A stretch of 64,000 nucleotides of DNA from GCA-003244245 sp963823755 (GCA_963823755.1 CAWGMP010000016.1:62001-126000), one strand, 5' to 3'; counted from the stretch's first letter, positions 27,326 through 37,043 are shown. Notes: generated by a model not told the origin, from the sequence alone. Numbers and translations are program-made.

Positions 27326-28204
27326 GTGACAGGCGCCCCGCAATCAGGGAAGGACGATGACGGGACGATCTCGCTGGGCAGTCACCGTCGCGCCGAGGCG
27401 GAGCTTGGCACTGCCGGTGCGGTGAACCGGCCTGTCGGCGTTGCCGAGACAGTGGCGGCGAACCGCCGATGGTGGGACATCGACGCCCAAGACTACCTCG
27501 CCGCACACAGCGACTTCCTGGGTCTGGCGGACTTCGTGTGGTGCCCGGAGAGGCTTCGCGAGTCAGACGTCGGCCTGCTCGGTGAGCTGGCCGGCCGCCG
27601 TGTGCTCGAGGTCGGTTGCGGATCGGCACCGTGCGCACGGTGGCTGGCCGTCCAGGGTGCGGCGGTCGTGGGCCTGGACCTGTCGGCGGAGATGCTGCGG
27701 CATGCGGTGAACACGGGGCGGGAAACCGGCATTTCGGTCCCCCTGGTGCAGGCCGACGCCGGTCGGTTGCCCTTCGCCGATGCCAGTTTCGACCTGGCCT
27801 GTTCGGCGTTCGGCGCGGTGCCGTTCGTCGCGGACTCGGCCGCGGTGATGCGAGAGGTCGCCCGGGTGCTACGGCCCGGCGGTCGGTGGGTCTTCGCGGT
27901 CACTCACCCGCTGCGCTGGATCTTCCCCGACGATCCGGGGGAGGCCGGCTTGACGGTGGTGCAGCCGTACTTCGACCGCACCCCGTACGTCGAGGTGGAC
28001 CGCTTGGGTAACCCCACCTATGTGGAACACCACCGGACGATCGGTGACCGGGTCAGGGAGATCGTCGCCGCCGGGTTGATGCTGGAGGACCTGGTAGAAC
28101 CGGAGTGGCCGCCCGACCTGCACAGGGAGTGGGGACAGTGGAGCCCGCTGCGTGGCGCCCTATTCCCGGGAACCGCGATCTTCTGCTGCCGTCGCCCCGG
28201 CTGA
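27326..28204 (+). CDS. Class I SAM-dependent methyltransferase
   Basis: A 292-residue protein with SAM-binding motif I VLEVGCGSAPCARWL near residue 92, motif II VGLDLSAEML, the DAGRLPFADASFD segment and RVLRPGGRWVF, the order of the UbiE/Methyltransf_11 type. The C-terminal part (PYFDRTPYVEVDRLGNPTYVEHHRT cut here into two recognisable pieces, PYFDRTPY and YVEHHRTIGD) resembles small-molecule methyltransferases of actinobacteria. The methyl acceptor is unknown. GTG 27326 is the first start; it is divergent from rpsA and convergent with polA. Confidence 0.82.
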   Translation: MTGAPQSGKDDDGTISLGSHRRAEAELGTAGAVNRPVGVAETVAANRRWWDIDAQDYLAAHSDFLGLADFVWCPERLRESDVGLLGELAGRRVLEVGCGSAPCARWLAVQGAAVVGLDLSAEMLRHAVNTGRETGISVPLVQADAGRLPFADASFDLACSAFGAVPFVADSAAVMREVARVLRPGGRWVFAVTHPLRWIFPDDPGEAGLTVVQPYFDRTPYVEVDRLGNPTYVEHHRTIGDRVREIVAAGLMLEDLVEPEWPPDLHREWGQWSPLRGALFPGTAIFCCRRPG

Positions 28205-28216
28205 TCGCGGCGCCGG

Positions 28217-30898
28217 TCAGTGCGCGGCGTCGTGCCAGCTGCGGCCTAGTCCTACCGATACCTCTAACGGGACGTCCAAGGCGTAGGCCGACGCCATCTC
28301 GCGACGTACCAGCGCTTCGAGCGCCAGCCGCTCGCCCTCGGCGACTTCCAACACCAGCTCATCGTGCACCTGCAGCAGCATCCGGGAACGCAGGTCCTCG
28401 ACGCGCAGTGCACGCGCAACTCCTAGCATCGCGACCTTGATGATATCCGCGGCGCTGCCCTGAATCGGCGCGTTGAGGGCCATCCGCGCGGCCATCTCGC
28501 GGCGCTGCCGGTTGTCGCTGACCAGGTCGGGCAGGTAACGCCGGCGCCCCAGGATGGTGGCGGTGTAGCCGTCCATCCGGGCTTTCTCCACGATCGTGTG
28601 CAGGTAGTCGCGGATGCCGCCGAATCGTGCAAAGTATTCCTCCATCAGCTCGCGAGCCTCCTCGGCGGAGATCCGCAGCTGCGCGGACAGCCCGAAAGCG
28701 GACAGGCCGTAGGCCAGGCCGTAGTTCATCGCTTTGATCTTGGCGCGCTGCTCTCCGGTGACGGCGGTGGCGTCCACCGCGAATACCCGCGCGGCGGTGG
28801 CGGCGTGGAAGTCATGGCCCGAGGTGAACGCCGCGATCAGCGCGGTGTCCCCGGACAAGTGCGCCATGATCCGCATCTCGATCTGGCTGTAATCCGCCGT
28901 CATCAACTCCGAATAGCCTGGGCCGACCACGAAAGCCGTCCGGATCCGGCGCCCCGACTCGGTGCGGATGGGGATGTTCTGCAGGTTCGGCTCGGTGGAA
29001 GACAACCGACCGGTCGCGGCAATGGTCTGGTTGTAGGTGGTGTGGATCCGCCCGTCATCGGACACGGCTTTGAGCAGCCCGTCGACCGTGATCTTGAGCC
29101 GGGTCGCGTCGCGGTGCGCCAGTAGGTTCGCCAGAAACGGGTGCTCGGTGGACTGGTAGAGCGTCTGGAGTGCGTCGGCGTCGGTGGTGTAACCGGTCTT
29201 GGTCCGCTTGGTCTTGGGCATGCCCAACTCGTCGAACAGCACCACCTGCAGCTGTTTGGGCGAGCCCAGATTGACCTCACGGCCGATCACCCCGAAGCAG
29301 TCCTGCTCGGCTTGCTTCACCGCTGCGGAGAAGCCTGCTTCCAGCTCGGCCAGCACGTCACCGTCGACGGCGATGCCGGCTGCCTCCAGCTCGGCCAGCA
29401 CGGCGAGCAGCGGCAGCTCCAGATCAGTGAGCAACGACCGCCCCGCTATCCGGTCCAACTCGTCGTCCAGTACGACGGCCAGCTCGGCCACGGCGCGGGC
29501 CCGCAGGATTTCGTCGGCCACCAGCGCGGCGGCGTCCTCGTCTTCGAACAAGCTCGGTTGGGCAACCTCCCCGGGTTCGACCCGCAGCTCCCTGCGCAGA
29601 TAGCGCAACACCAGATCGGCGAGGTCGAACGACCGCTGGCCAGGCCGGACCAGGTAGGCGGCCAGGGCGGTGTCGCTGGTCAGCCCGGCCAGGGTCACGC
29701 CGCGCGCCCGCAACGCGTGCAGCAGCGGCTTGGCATCATGTGCGGCCTTGGGCGCGGCCGGGTCGGCCAGCCACTGCTTCACCGCCAGCTCGTCATCGGG
29801 AGTGAGCGCGCGCGGATCGAGATAGGCGCCCTCGCCGTCGGGGGCGGCCAGCGCGAGGCTTTCCAGATCCCCGGTGCCGCGGGCCCAGCTGCTGCGGAAG
29901 GCCAGTCCGGTCCGGCGCCCGTCCCGGGCGTGCTCGTCCAACCAGGCAGTGACGCCACCCGCCTCGATCATCTCACCGCGCACCGCGAAGCCCTCGTCGG
30001 CCTCCGGCTCGGCTGCGCGCAAGGTGGCGAAAAGCCGGTCCCGCAGCACCCGGAACTCCAGCTCGTCGAACAGCCGGTGCACCGCGTCGCGGTCCCACGG
30101 CTTGAGCACCAGGTCGGCGGGTTGCTCGGGTATCTCGACATTCCGGACCAACTCGGTGAGCTGGCGGTTGAGCAGCACCGAGGCGAGGTTGTCGCGCAGC
30201 GAGTCACCGGCCTTGCCCTTGACCTCGTCCACCCGGTCGACCAGAGCGTCCAGCGAGCCGAACTCCCGGATCCACTTCGCTGCGGTCTTGTCGCCCACAC
30301 CCGGGATACCCGGCAGGTTGTCCGACGGGTCGCCGCGCAGCGCCGCGTAGTCCGGATACTGTTGTGGGGTCAGGCCGTAGCGCTCGGCGACCCCCTCGGG
30401 AGTGAAGCGGGTCAGGTCTGAGACTCCTTTGCGCGGGTACAGCACCGTCACCTGCTCAGTGACCAGCTGTAATGCGTCCCGATCACCGGTGCAGACCAGA
30501 ACCTGAAAACCGTCCGGCTCGGCCCGGCTCACCAGCGTCGCGATGAGGTCGTCGGCTTCGTAGTTCTCCTTGGTGAGGACCGGGATACCCAGCGTGCCGA
30601 GCACGTCCTGGATCAGCGACACCTGGCCGCGGAACTCATCGGGTGTGGCGCTGCGATTGGCCTTGTACGGTGCGTAGGTCTCCGCGCGGAAGGTCTTGCG
30701 GGAGACGTCGAACGCCGCGGCGACGTGGCTGGGCTGCTCGTCGCGGAGCAGATTGATCAGCATCGAGGTGAAGCCGTACACCGCGTTGGTGGTCTGCCCA
30801 GTTGTGGTCCGGAAATTCTCGGCAGGCAGCGCGAAGAAGGCTCGGTAGGCCAGCGAGTGACCATCGAGTAGGAGGAGCCGCGGTGGGGAAACCGTCAC
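28217..30898 (-). CDS. polA: DNA polymerase I
   Basis: Repair and Okazaki-fragment polymerase of 893 residues. N-terminal 5'-3' exonuclease begins LLLLDGHSLAYRAFFALP. The middle 3'-5' exonuclease-like domain appears to lack the usual acidic metal ligands, as in other actinobacterial PolA. The polymerase domain has motif A DYSQIEMRIMAHLSGD, motif B RAKIKAMNYGLAYGLSAFGL and motif C LQVHDELVLEV. GTG 30898 was chosen because it puts the conserved start right after VTVSPPR; an ATG at 30940 adds 14 residues without similarity. Confidence 0.95.
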   Translation of the reverse strand: MTVSPPRLLLLDGHSLAYRAFFALPAENFRTTTGQTTNAVYGFTSMLINLLRDEQPSHVAAAFDVSRKTFRAETYAPYKANRSATPDEFRGQVSLIQDVLGTLGIPVLTKENYEADDLIATLVSRAEPDGFQVLVCTGDRDALQLVTEQVTVLYPRKGVSDLTRFTPEGVAERYGLTPQQYPDYAALRGDPSDNLPGIPGVGDKTAAKWIREFGSLDALVDRVDEVKGKAGDSLRDNLASVLLNRQLTELVRNVEIPEQPADLVLKPWDRDAVHRLFDELEFRVLRDRLFATLRAAEPEADEGFAVRGEMIEAGGVTAWLDEHARDGRRTGLAFRSSWARGTGDLESLALAAPDGEGAYLDPRALTPDDELAVKQWLADPAAPKAAHDAKPLLHALRARGVTLAGLTSDTALAAYLVRPGQRSFDLADLVLRYLRRELRVEPGEVAQPSLFEDEDAAALVADEILRARAVAELAVVLDDELDRIAGRSLLTDLELPLLAVLAELEAAGIAVDGDVLAELEAGFSAAVKQAEQDCFGVIGREVNLGSPKQLQVVLFDELGMPKTKRTKTGYTTDADALQTLYQSTEHPFLANLLAHRDATRLKITVDGLLKAVSDDGRIHTTYNQTIAATGRLSSTEPNLQNIPIRTESGRRIRTAFVVGPGYSELMTADYSQIEMRIMAHLSGDTALIAAFTSGHDFHAATAARVFAVDATAVTGEQRAKIKAMNYGLAYGLSAFGLSAQLRISAEEARELMEEYFARFGGIRDYLHTIVEKARMDGYTATILGRRRYLPDLVSDNRQRREMAARMALNAPIQGSAADIIKVAMLGVARALRVEDLRSRMLLQVHDELVLEVAEGERLALEALVRREMASAYALDVPLEVSVGLGRSWHDAAH

Positions 30899-30991
30899 GG
30901 CCCGCGAGTCTAGCGACGAGCAGCGGCACCCGATCTGCACGGCCCGGCTGACCCTCCTGCTGCGGGATCGCCGGGCAGCGTGACCTCTGTA

Positions 30992-31153
30992 TCAGATCTC
31001 TTTACCGCACTTCGTGCATACGTATGTCACGAATCCCTTTTTCACGACGGTGTCACATTTGCAGTCGGTTCGCACCTGGTGGCGCTCTATCCACGTCTGC
31101 TCCAGCGGTCCAGCTTTCCGTGGTTTCGAGTCGCCGCCGCGCACTTCGTTCAT
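30992..31153 (-). CDS. 53-residue cysteine-pair protein (zinc-ribbon-like)
   Basis: ATG 31153 is preceded by GGAGGAG at 7 nt, a very strong ribosome binding site. The product of 53 residues is basic in its first half and ends with DCKCDT and YVCTKCGKEI, that is C-x-C, 14 residues, then C-x-x-C, suited to one zinc ion. It lies upstream of polA on the same strand, 93 bp away. I do not recognise the family; function unknown. A plus-strand frame over the same bases has no protein-like features. Confidence 0.6.
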   Translation of the reverse strand: MNEVRGGDSKPRKAGPLEQTWIERHQVRTDCKCDTVVKKGFVTYVCTKCGKEI

Positions 31154-31508
31154 TCCGATCTCCTCCGCTAGATTCCGGTGAGTTCCTGGGGTCCCGCCTA
31201 CTTAATCCAGGATGTCGAATACTGTGCGGACAATCGTCATCTCACAGATTATCTTCCTCGTACCCCAGGTCATGTAGCCGGAAGATTTTCTACATCTGTG
31301 GGATGACACGGCCAAGCCGATACAGGAAAGCCGCCGGAGTTCGTGGATGTCGCGCTGTGGCCTCGTGCGCGGTAGGGACACGGCAGCAGGCATGCCCTGC
31401 TGACTAGGGTGCACTGCCGATAGCTCACTATGGGCACTTGGTCGGCCGACGGGGGTTGCGCCGAACCCGCCAGCCGCACTGTCGACCCTGTGGAGGAGGC
31501 GCCCACTC
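31154..31508. other. Intergenic region before the liv operon
   Basis: About 350 bp with lower coding character. GGAGGAGG at about 31491-31498 serves the livH GTG. I see no clear riboswitch or terminator. The minus-strand open frame that crosses this region into livH is a shadow of livH. Confidence 0.5.
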
Positions 31509-32915
31509 GTGCGATCAGCAGACCCGGTACGAGCACCGAACGGGGCAGGGTCGGAGGACGCCGGATCCATCCGCTGGACTTCCGGGCTGCTGCGCGCGCT
31601 GCTCGTCGCGGTGATCGCCCCCCTGATGGCGAGCGCTGCGCTGCTCGGGCTGTCGGCACCGGCGCTGGCCACCGAGCAACCACCTCCCGTCTCACCCACG
31701 CCGTCGTCGCCCACCTCACCCGAACAGCAAGGTCTGCCGGTCAGCGGCACCCTGCGCAACGTTGACGGCACGTTGTTGGTCGGTATCCGGGTGCAGGCGC
31801 TCGACGCCAGTGGGTCGCAGGCCGCTTCGACCACCTCGAACAACAGCGGTCGCTGGGAGCTGACCGTGCCCAGGCCCGGCCGGTACACCTTTCGGATCGA
31901 CCAGCAGTCCCTGCCCCGGGGGGTCGACGTGCTGCAGGGGGAGGTGGTTCGCGATGTGACCCCGGGAACGTTGTCGCTGGTCGTATTCCGATTCGGCGTG
32001 CAGCGCGAAGGCCTGCAGATCTCGGCGAGCGCCGAGGCTCTGCGAGTGCTGGTCGACGGCATCCGATTCGGCTTGGTCATCGGCATCACCGGGATCGGTC
32101 TGTCGCTGATTTTCGGCATCACCGGGTTGACCAACTTCGCACACGGCGAGCTGGTCACGATTGGAGCCGTGCTGGCCTGGACGCTGAACGTCACCTTCGG
32201 GCTGCAGCTGATCTGGGCCACGGTGCTGGCGATCGTGGCCGGCGCCGCTGTCGGTGCAGCCAATGACCTGGGTATCTGGCGGCCGATGCGGCGCCGCCGC
32301 GCCGGTCTCGTCGCTCAGCTGGTGATCTCCATCGGCCTGGCCCTCGCGCTGCGCTATCTGGTGTTGATCTACTTCGGTGGACGGTCCGAGTCGTTCGCCG
32401 ACTACACCCACCAGGTGGAGCGCAACTACGGGTTCATCAGTATTACCGACAAGGACCTCGCCACGATCGTGATCAGCCTGATAGTCCTGATCGGGATCGC
32501 GCTGCTGCTGCAGCGGACCCGGATCGGTAAGGCGATGCGAGCGGTATCCGACAATCGTGACCTGGCCGCTTCGTCAGGCATCGACGTCGAGCGGGTCGTG
32601 CTGTTCGTGTGGATGCTTGCCGGCGCGCTGGCGGCGCTGGGTGGCGTGCTGTTCGCCCTGTCCGAGCTGGGCGGGACGGTGCAGTACGAGATGGGCTTCA
32701 ATCTCCTGTTGCTGATGTTCGCCGGGGTGATCCTGGGCGGGTTGGGCACCGCGTACGGGGCCCTGGTGGGTTGCCTGATCGTCGGAGTGCTGGTGCAGGC
32801 ATCCGCCCAGATCATCCCGGTGGACCTCAAGTATCTGGGAGGACTCGCGGCCCTCATTGTCATCCTGGTGATCAGACCGCAGGGTTTGCTCGGCAGCCGC
32901 GCACGGATCGGATGA
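31509..32915 (+). CDS. livH: Branched-chain amino acid-type ABC permease LivH with an extra exported N-terminal domain
   Basis: A 468-residue inner-membrane permease. Residues 26-52 look like a signal or first membrane helix ending ALA. Residues 75-165 form a beta-rich extracytoplasmic domain resembling carboxypeptidase regulatory-like (CarboxypepD_reg) modules: SGTLRNVDGTLLVGIRVQAL, NNSGRWELTVPRPGRYTF. From about residue 180 the LivH permease follows, with GITGLTNFAHGELVTIGA, GIDVERVVLFVWMLAGALA and a terminal RPQGLLG. Plain LivH proteins are about 300 residues, so the N-terminal module is an addition. First gene of livHMGF. Confidence 0.87.
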   Translation: MRSADPVRAPNGAGSEDAGSIRWTSGLLRALLVAVIAPLMASAALLGLSAPALATEQPPPVSPTPSSPTSPEQQGLPVSGTLRNVDGTLLVGIRVQALDASGSQAASTTSNNSGRWELTVPRPGRYTFRIDQQSLPRGVDVLQGEVVRDVTPGTLSLVVFRFGVQREGLQISASAEALRVLVDGIRFGLVIGITGIGLSLIFGITGLTNFAHGELVTIGAVLAWTLNVTFGLQLIWATVLAIVAGAAVGAANDLGIWRPMRRRRAGLVAQLVISIGLALALRYLVLIYFGGRSESFADYTHQVERNYGFISITDKDLATIVISLIVLIGIALLLQRTRIGKAMRAVSDNRDLAASSGIDVERVVLFVWMLAGALAALGGVLFALSELGGTVQYEMGFNLLLLMFAGVILGGLGTAYGALVGCLIVGVLVQASAQIIPVDLKYLGGLAALIVILVIRPQGLLGSRARIG

Positions 32916-32919
32916 CTTG

Positions 32920-33918
32920 ATGATCGACGTTCCGAGCCTGCTCGCCAACGGCATCGCGGCGCTGGTAGGTCCCTCGGCGATCTTCTTCGCTTTACTCGCG
33001 ATCGGGCTGAACATCCATTTCGGTTACACCGGCCTGCTCAACTTCGGTCAGATCTGCTTCGCGCTGGTCGGCGGGTACGGCATGGGCATCGCGGTGCTGT
33101 ATTTCGACCTGCCGCTGTGGTTGGGAGTGCTGGTGGGGATGGTCGCGGGCGTGGTCCTCGCCCTGTTGCTCGGGATACCGACACTGCGATTGCGCGCGGA
33201 CTACCTGGCGATCGTCACGATCGCGGCTGCGGAGATCCTGCGGTTAATCACCAGGTCGACCTCGATGACCAATCTCTCCGGTGGCACCCAAGGTCTCACC
33301 GGCTATGGCGGCAGTTTCCGCCGGCTTTCCCCGTTCGACAACGGCCGCTTCTACGACTTCTCCGGGGTGCGCTTCCTGGGTCAGGATCTGTGGTCGGTTT
33401 GCGTGGGTTGGACAGTGGTGATCCTGTCGCTGATCCTGGTGTTCCTGCTGGTGCGTAGTCCGTGGGGTCGGGTGCTCAAGGCGATCCGGGAGGACGAGGA
33501 TGCCGTCAGGTCACTGGGCAAGAACGTTTTCGTCTACAAGATGCAGGCGTTGGTGCTGGGCGGGGTGTTCGGTGCGGTCGGAGGGATCGTCTTCGCGCTG
33601 ACCACACAGTCGCTCACGCCGGACTTCTACTCGCCGCCACAGACCTTCTTCGCCTACGCGGCGCTCATCATCGGTGGTGCCGGCCGGGTGTTCGGTCCGG
33701 TCATCGGCTCGATGATCTTCTGGTTTCTGCTCTCGATCACCGACAACTTCCTGCGCCAGGTCACCGCGGGTAGTAACCCTCTGATCCCCTTCATCGACAA
33801 TCAGGATGTCGGCGCCATCCGGTTCGTCCTGGTCGGGGTGGGCCTGGCGGTGCTGATGATGTTCCGACCGCAAGGCATTTTCGGTAAGCGAAGTGAGGTG
33901 CTGCTCGATGCGCGCTGA
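32920..33918 (+). CDS. livM: Branched-chain amino acid-type ABC permease LivM
   Basis: The second permease subunit, 332 residues, with about eight to ten membrane helices. Signatures are NIHFGYTGLLNFGQICF near residue 32, LRLRADYLAIVTIAAAEI, the cytoplasmic EAA-like loop SPWGRVLKAIREDEDAVRSL and GGAGRVFGPVIGS. ATG 32920 is preferred over a TTG three bases upstream. It overlaps livG by 11 bp. The product pairs with LivH to form the channel. Confidence 0.92.
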   Translation: MIDVPSLLANGIAALVGPSAIFFALLAIGLNIHFGYTGLLNFGQICFALVGGYGMGIAVLYFDLPLWLGVLVGMVAGVVLALLLGIPTLRLRADYLAIVTIAAAEILRLITRSTSMTNLSGGTQGLTGYGGSFRRLSPFDNGRFYDFSGVRFLGQDLWSVCVGWTVVILSLILVFLLVRSPWGRVLKAIREDEDAVRSLGKNVFVYKMQALVLGGVFGAVGGIVFALTTQSLTPDFYSPPQTFFAYAALIIGGAGRVFGPVIGSMIFWFLLSITDNFLRQVTAGSNPLIPFIDNQDVGAIRFVLVGVGLAVLMMFRPQGIFGKRSEVLLDAR

Positions 33919-34885
33919 GGAGTCGTGCGGTGCCGGTGCGGCGGTGGCGCCAGGCCCGGTGCCACGCGAGAGGTTCGACGACGTTCCTGCCCAGCCAGGT
34001 GCCGGTAAGCCCGACCCGGTGCTGGTGATCGACTCGATCACTCGCTCGTTCGGCGGCCTGCGAGCCGTCGACGTGGCCCACTTGGAATTCCAGCGGGGCT
34101 GGATCACCGGGTTGATCGGCCCGAACGGGGCTGGGAAGACCACGCTGTTCAACCTGCTCACCGGGTTCGACCGGCCGGACACCGGCCGGTGGACCTTCGA
34201 CGGGACTCCGCTGTCCCGGCTCGCTCCGCACCAGGTGGCCCGCCGCGGGGTGGTCCGCACCTTCCAACTCACCAAGGCGCTCGCCAAGCTCACCGTGCTG
34301 GACAACATGCGCCTGGCTGCCCCGAATCAAACCGGCGAGCGGTTCTTCGGCGCGCTGCTGTCCACCTGGGGACGGCAGGAGCAGGCCAACACTTGCAAGG
34401 CGATGGAGTTGCTCACCCGCTTCCAGTTGGACTCCAAGGCCCACGACCTCGCCGGCTGCCTGTCCGGCGGGCAGCGCAAACTGCTGGAGTTGGCCCGGGC
34501 CCTGATGCTGGACCCGACCGTCATGATGCTCGACGAGCCCATGGCCGGGGTGAACCCCGCGCTCACCGAGAATCTGTTGCAGCACGTCAAGTCGCTGCGC
34601 GAGGACGGCATGACCGTGGTGTTCGTCGAGCACGACATGGACGTGATCCGGGACATCAGCGACTGGGTGGTAGTGATGGCCCAGAGCCGGGTGATCGCCG
34701 AGGGCCGCCCCGAGGCGCTGTCGTCCAACAAGGTGGTCGTCGACGCTTACCTGGGCGCACACCACGATCAGGCGCTGGAGTTCGACGCCGAGGGCAACCC
34801 AGTGGGGCAGACGGCGGTGCTTGTCGCCGAGATCGAGAGCGAGCTCGAGGCGGCGATCGGGCGCGGCGAGGGCCTGTCAGCGTGA
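33908..34885 (+). CDS. livG: Branched-chain amino acid-type ABC ATPase LivG
   Basis: ATP-binding subunit of 325 residues. Walker A is GPNGAGKTTLFN, signature LSGGQRKLLELARAL, Walker B MMLDEPMAGVNP, and the switch histidine is in VVFVEHDMD. An N-terminal extension of about 35 residues and an acidic C-terminal tail (EIESELEAAIGRGEG) are longer than in enteric LivG. ATG 33908 lies inside the end of livM. The stop overlaps livF (GTGA). Confidence 0.92.
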   Translation: MRAEESCGAGAAVAPGPVPRERFDDVPAQPGAGKPDPVLVIDSITRSFGGLRAVDVAHLEFQRGWITGLIGPNGAGKTTLFNLLTGFDRPDTGRWTFDGTPLSRLAPHQVARRGVVRTFQLTKALAKLTVLDNMRLAAPNQTGERFFGALLSTWGRQEQANTCKAMELLTRFQLDSKAHDLAGCLSGGQRKLLELARALMLDPTVMMLDEPMAGVNPALTENLLQHVKSLREDGMTVVFVEHDMDVIRDISDWVVVMAQSRVIAEGRPEALSSNKVVVDAYLGAHHDQALEFDAEGNPVGQTAVLVAEIESELEAAIGRGEGLSA

Positions 34886-35706
34886 CCGCCCCGATTGGTA
34901 ACGGCTCAGCCGCTGATGAGTTGTTCCCCGCGGAGTTCGCTGCGAGCCGGCAGGGACACCGAGCGCTGGCTGCCGGCGCGCTGTTGCGGGCCGACGACCT
35001 GGTGGCTGGTTACCTGCCCGGCGTGAACATCCTGCAGGACTGCAATTTCTTCCTCCGTGACGGTGAGATCGTCGGCGTCATCGGGCCCAACGGAGCCGGC
35101 AAGTCGACGCTGCTCAAGGTGATGTTCGGGCTCATCCCGGTGCGTGGCGGCACCGTCACGCTGCGCGACGCAGACATCACGTCGGCCAAGGCTCACACCC
35201 TCGTCACCAAGGGCGTGGGCTACGTGCCGCAGAGCAACAACGTGTTCGGCTCGCTGACCATCGAGGAGAACCTGCAGATGGGCGCCTACCTGCGACCCCG
35301 CACATTCACCGCGAGGTTCGACGCGGTGTGCTCGCTGTTCCCGCTGCTGGGGGAGCGGCGCAAGACCAAGGCTGGGGCACTGTCGGGTGGCGAGCGGCAG
35401 ATGGTCGCGATGGGCCGGGCGCTGATGATGGAACCATCGGTGCTGCTGCTCGACGAGCCCTCAGCCGGGTTGTCGCCGATGTTCGCAGACGAGGTATTCG
35501 TGCGCTGCAAGAAGATCAACGCAGCCGGTGTCTCCATCGTGATGGTCGAGCAGAACGCCCGGCGCTGCCTGCAGGTCTGCGACCGAGGCTACGTGCTGGA
35601 CCAAGGACGCAACGCCTACACCGATACCGGACCGGCGCTGATGAACGATCCCAAGATCATCGAACTATACCTGGGCACCCTGACCGGATCGCACGACTCG
35701 CGTTAG
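34882..35706 (+). CDS. livF: Branched-chain amino acid-type ABC ATPase LivF
   Basis: Second ATPase, 274 residues, with Walker A GPNGAGKSTLLK, signature LSGGERQMVAMGRAL, Walker B LLLDEPSAGLSP and IVMVEQNARRCL, the LivF-type ending of the switch region. GTG 34882 overlaps the livG stop. It ends the livHMGF operon and is convergent with the binding-protein gene 23 bp away. Confidence 0.93.
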   Translation: MTAPIGNGSAADELFPAEFAASRQGHRALAAGALLRADDLVAGYLPGVNILQDCNFFLRDGEIVGVIGPNGAGKSTLLKVMFGLIPVRGGTVTLRDADITSAKAHTLVTKGVGYVPQSNNVFGSLTIEENLQMGAYLRPRTFTARFDAVCSLFPLLGERRKTKAGALSGGERQMVAMGRALMMEPSVLLLDEPSAGLSPMFADEVFVRCKKINAAGVSIVMVEQNARRCLQVCDRGYVLDQGRNAYTDTGPALMNDPKIIELYLGTLTGSHDSR

Positions 35707-35729
35707 TCCCCATCAGCGCGCCATGCTCC

Positions 35730-37043
35730 TCAGCGGCCCACAATGCGGTATTGGATGGCGGCTTCATCCAGCTTGTTCTGCGCGGTGAATTTCAGGATTC
35801 CGTAGGAGCCGACGGCACGCTCACCCGCGGCGGTGAAGTCCAGCGTGCCGGTGACACCGTCGTAGTCGGGATTACCGCCGCTGTCGATGATGTCTCGGCA
35901 CTGGCGGAAGGTGGTGCATTTCTCACCGTCCTTGGTGATCCCGTTGATCTCCGAGGCGATATCCACCCCCTTGGTCGACTTCGCCCGCTCGGCAGCCAGC
36001 GCGACGATGATGACGGCGTCGTAGGCCTCACCGGCGTAGCCGATGTCGACCAGTCTGGGATCGTCGGTCTTGAGCCGCTGCTCGAAGGTGGCCGACAGTT
36101 TGGTCTCCGGTCTGGTGCCTTTCATGCCGTTGAGCAGACCTGGTGGCAGGCCTGCGCCCAGCGCATTGCCCATGTTGCCATCGGTGCCATAGACCAGCTT
36201 CTGACCGGGGCCGACCTTCACCTCGCTCATCCGGGTGAGGATCTTCTTCGACTCGTCGAAGCCGATCACTGCGATCGCGTCGGGATTGAACTGCCGGACA
36301 TCGTCGATCTCGGTGTTGTAGGACGTGGCGTTCGGGTCATAGATGATCTTCTGGATCTGGTTCTGCGGGATGCCGGCATCCCGCAGGTTCGTCACGGTGT
36401 TGTTGGCCAGACCGCTGCCGTAGGGGTCGTTGCGAGCCAGGATGGAGATCCGTTGCGCACCGTCGCCGGCCATCAGCGCCGCCAGGGCTTGGGACTGCAA
36501 TGAGTCCGGCGGGGCGGTCCGGAAATAGAGGCCCTTGTCGGGCCAGCAGGTGAACTCGTCGGAGGTGTTGGCCGGCGAGAACTCGACCACGCCTGCGCCG
36601 GTGATCTTGTCGATGACCAGCTTGGTCACGCCGGAGGCGGCAGCACCGATGATCACCTGAGCGCCCTGGTTGAGCTCCCGGTCCACGGTCTGGTTCGCCG
36701 TGTCGGTCTTGTCGTCACCAGAATCACCGCGGATGTTGACCACCGGGTTGCCCAGCACTCCACCGGCCGTGTTGATCTCCTTGATCGCGACGTCGACGGC
36801 GGCGAACTCGGGTGGGCCCAGGAAGCTCAGGCTACCGGTCTCGGGTAGCAATGTGCCGATCTTCAACGGAGCCGAGCTCGGCTGTCCGCTGGCTTTGGCC
36901 TGCGCGGGTTCACACTTCTTCGCCGCCTGAGCACCATTGGATGGTCCGGGGGCGGCTTTGGTGTTGCCACCGCCGCAGCCGGTCAACACGACCGACAGGG
37001 CCCCGAGAAGGGCCGCCGCGCGGACAACGGTGCGCTGCGCCAT
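35730..37043 (-). CDS. livK: ABC transporter substrate-binding lipoprotein (LivK-like)
   Basis: A 437-residue exported lipoprotein. The signal sequence ends in the lipobox LTGC with Cys23, so it is a substrate for Lgt. The mature part is a periplasmic-binding fold of the leucine/amide-type family: KIGTLLPETGSLSFLGPPE, AIKEINTAGGVLGNPV, IIGAAASGVTK and the cysteine pair CTTFRQC near the C-terminus. It is placed tail-to-tail with livHMGF instead of in the same operon, so it has its own promoter. The ligand may be a branched-chain amino acid or an amide; not decidable. Confidence 0.9.
   Translation of the reverse strand: MAQRTVVRAAALLGALSVVLTGCGGGNTKAAPGPSNGAQAAKKCEPAQAKASGQPSSAPLKIGTLLPETGSLSFLGPPEFAAVDVAIKEINTAGGVLGNPVVNIRGDSGDDKTDTANQTVDRELNQGAQVIIGAAASGVTKLVIDKITGAGVVEFSPANTSDEFTCWPDKGLYFRTAPPDSLQSQALAALMAGDGAQRISILARNDPYGSGLANNTVTNLRDAGIPQNQIQKIIYDPNATSYNTEIDDVRQFNPDAIAVIGFDESKKILTRMSEVKVGPGQKLVYGTDGNMGNALGAGLPPGLLNGMKGTRPETKLSATFEQRLKTDDPRLVDIGYAGEAYDAVIIVALAAERAKSTKGVDIASEINGITKDGEKCTTFRQCRDIIDSGGNPDYDGVTGTLDFTAAGERAVGSYGILKFTAQNKLDEAAIQYRIVGR

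Noticed and set aside
31202..32263. 353-codon minus-strand frame over livH
   Set aside because: Antisense shadow; Ser/Thr/Pro-rich with no motifs, and no ribosome binding site.
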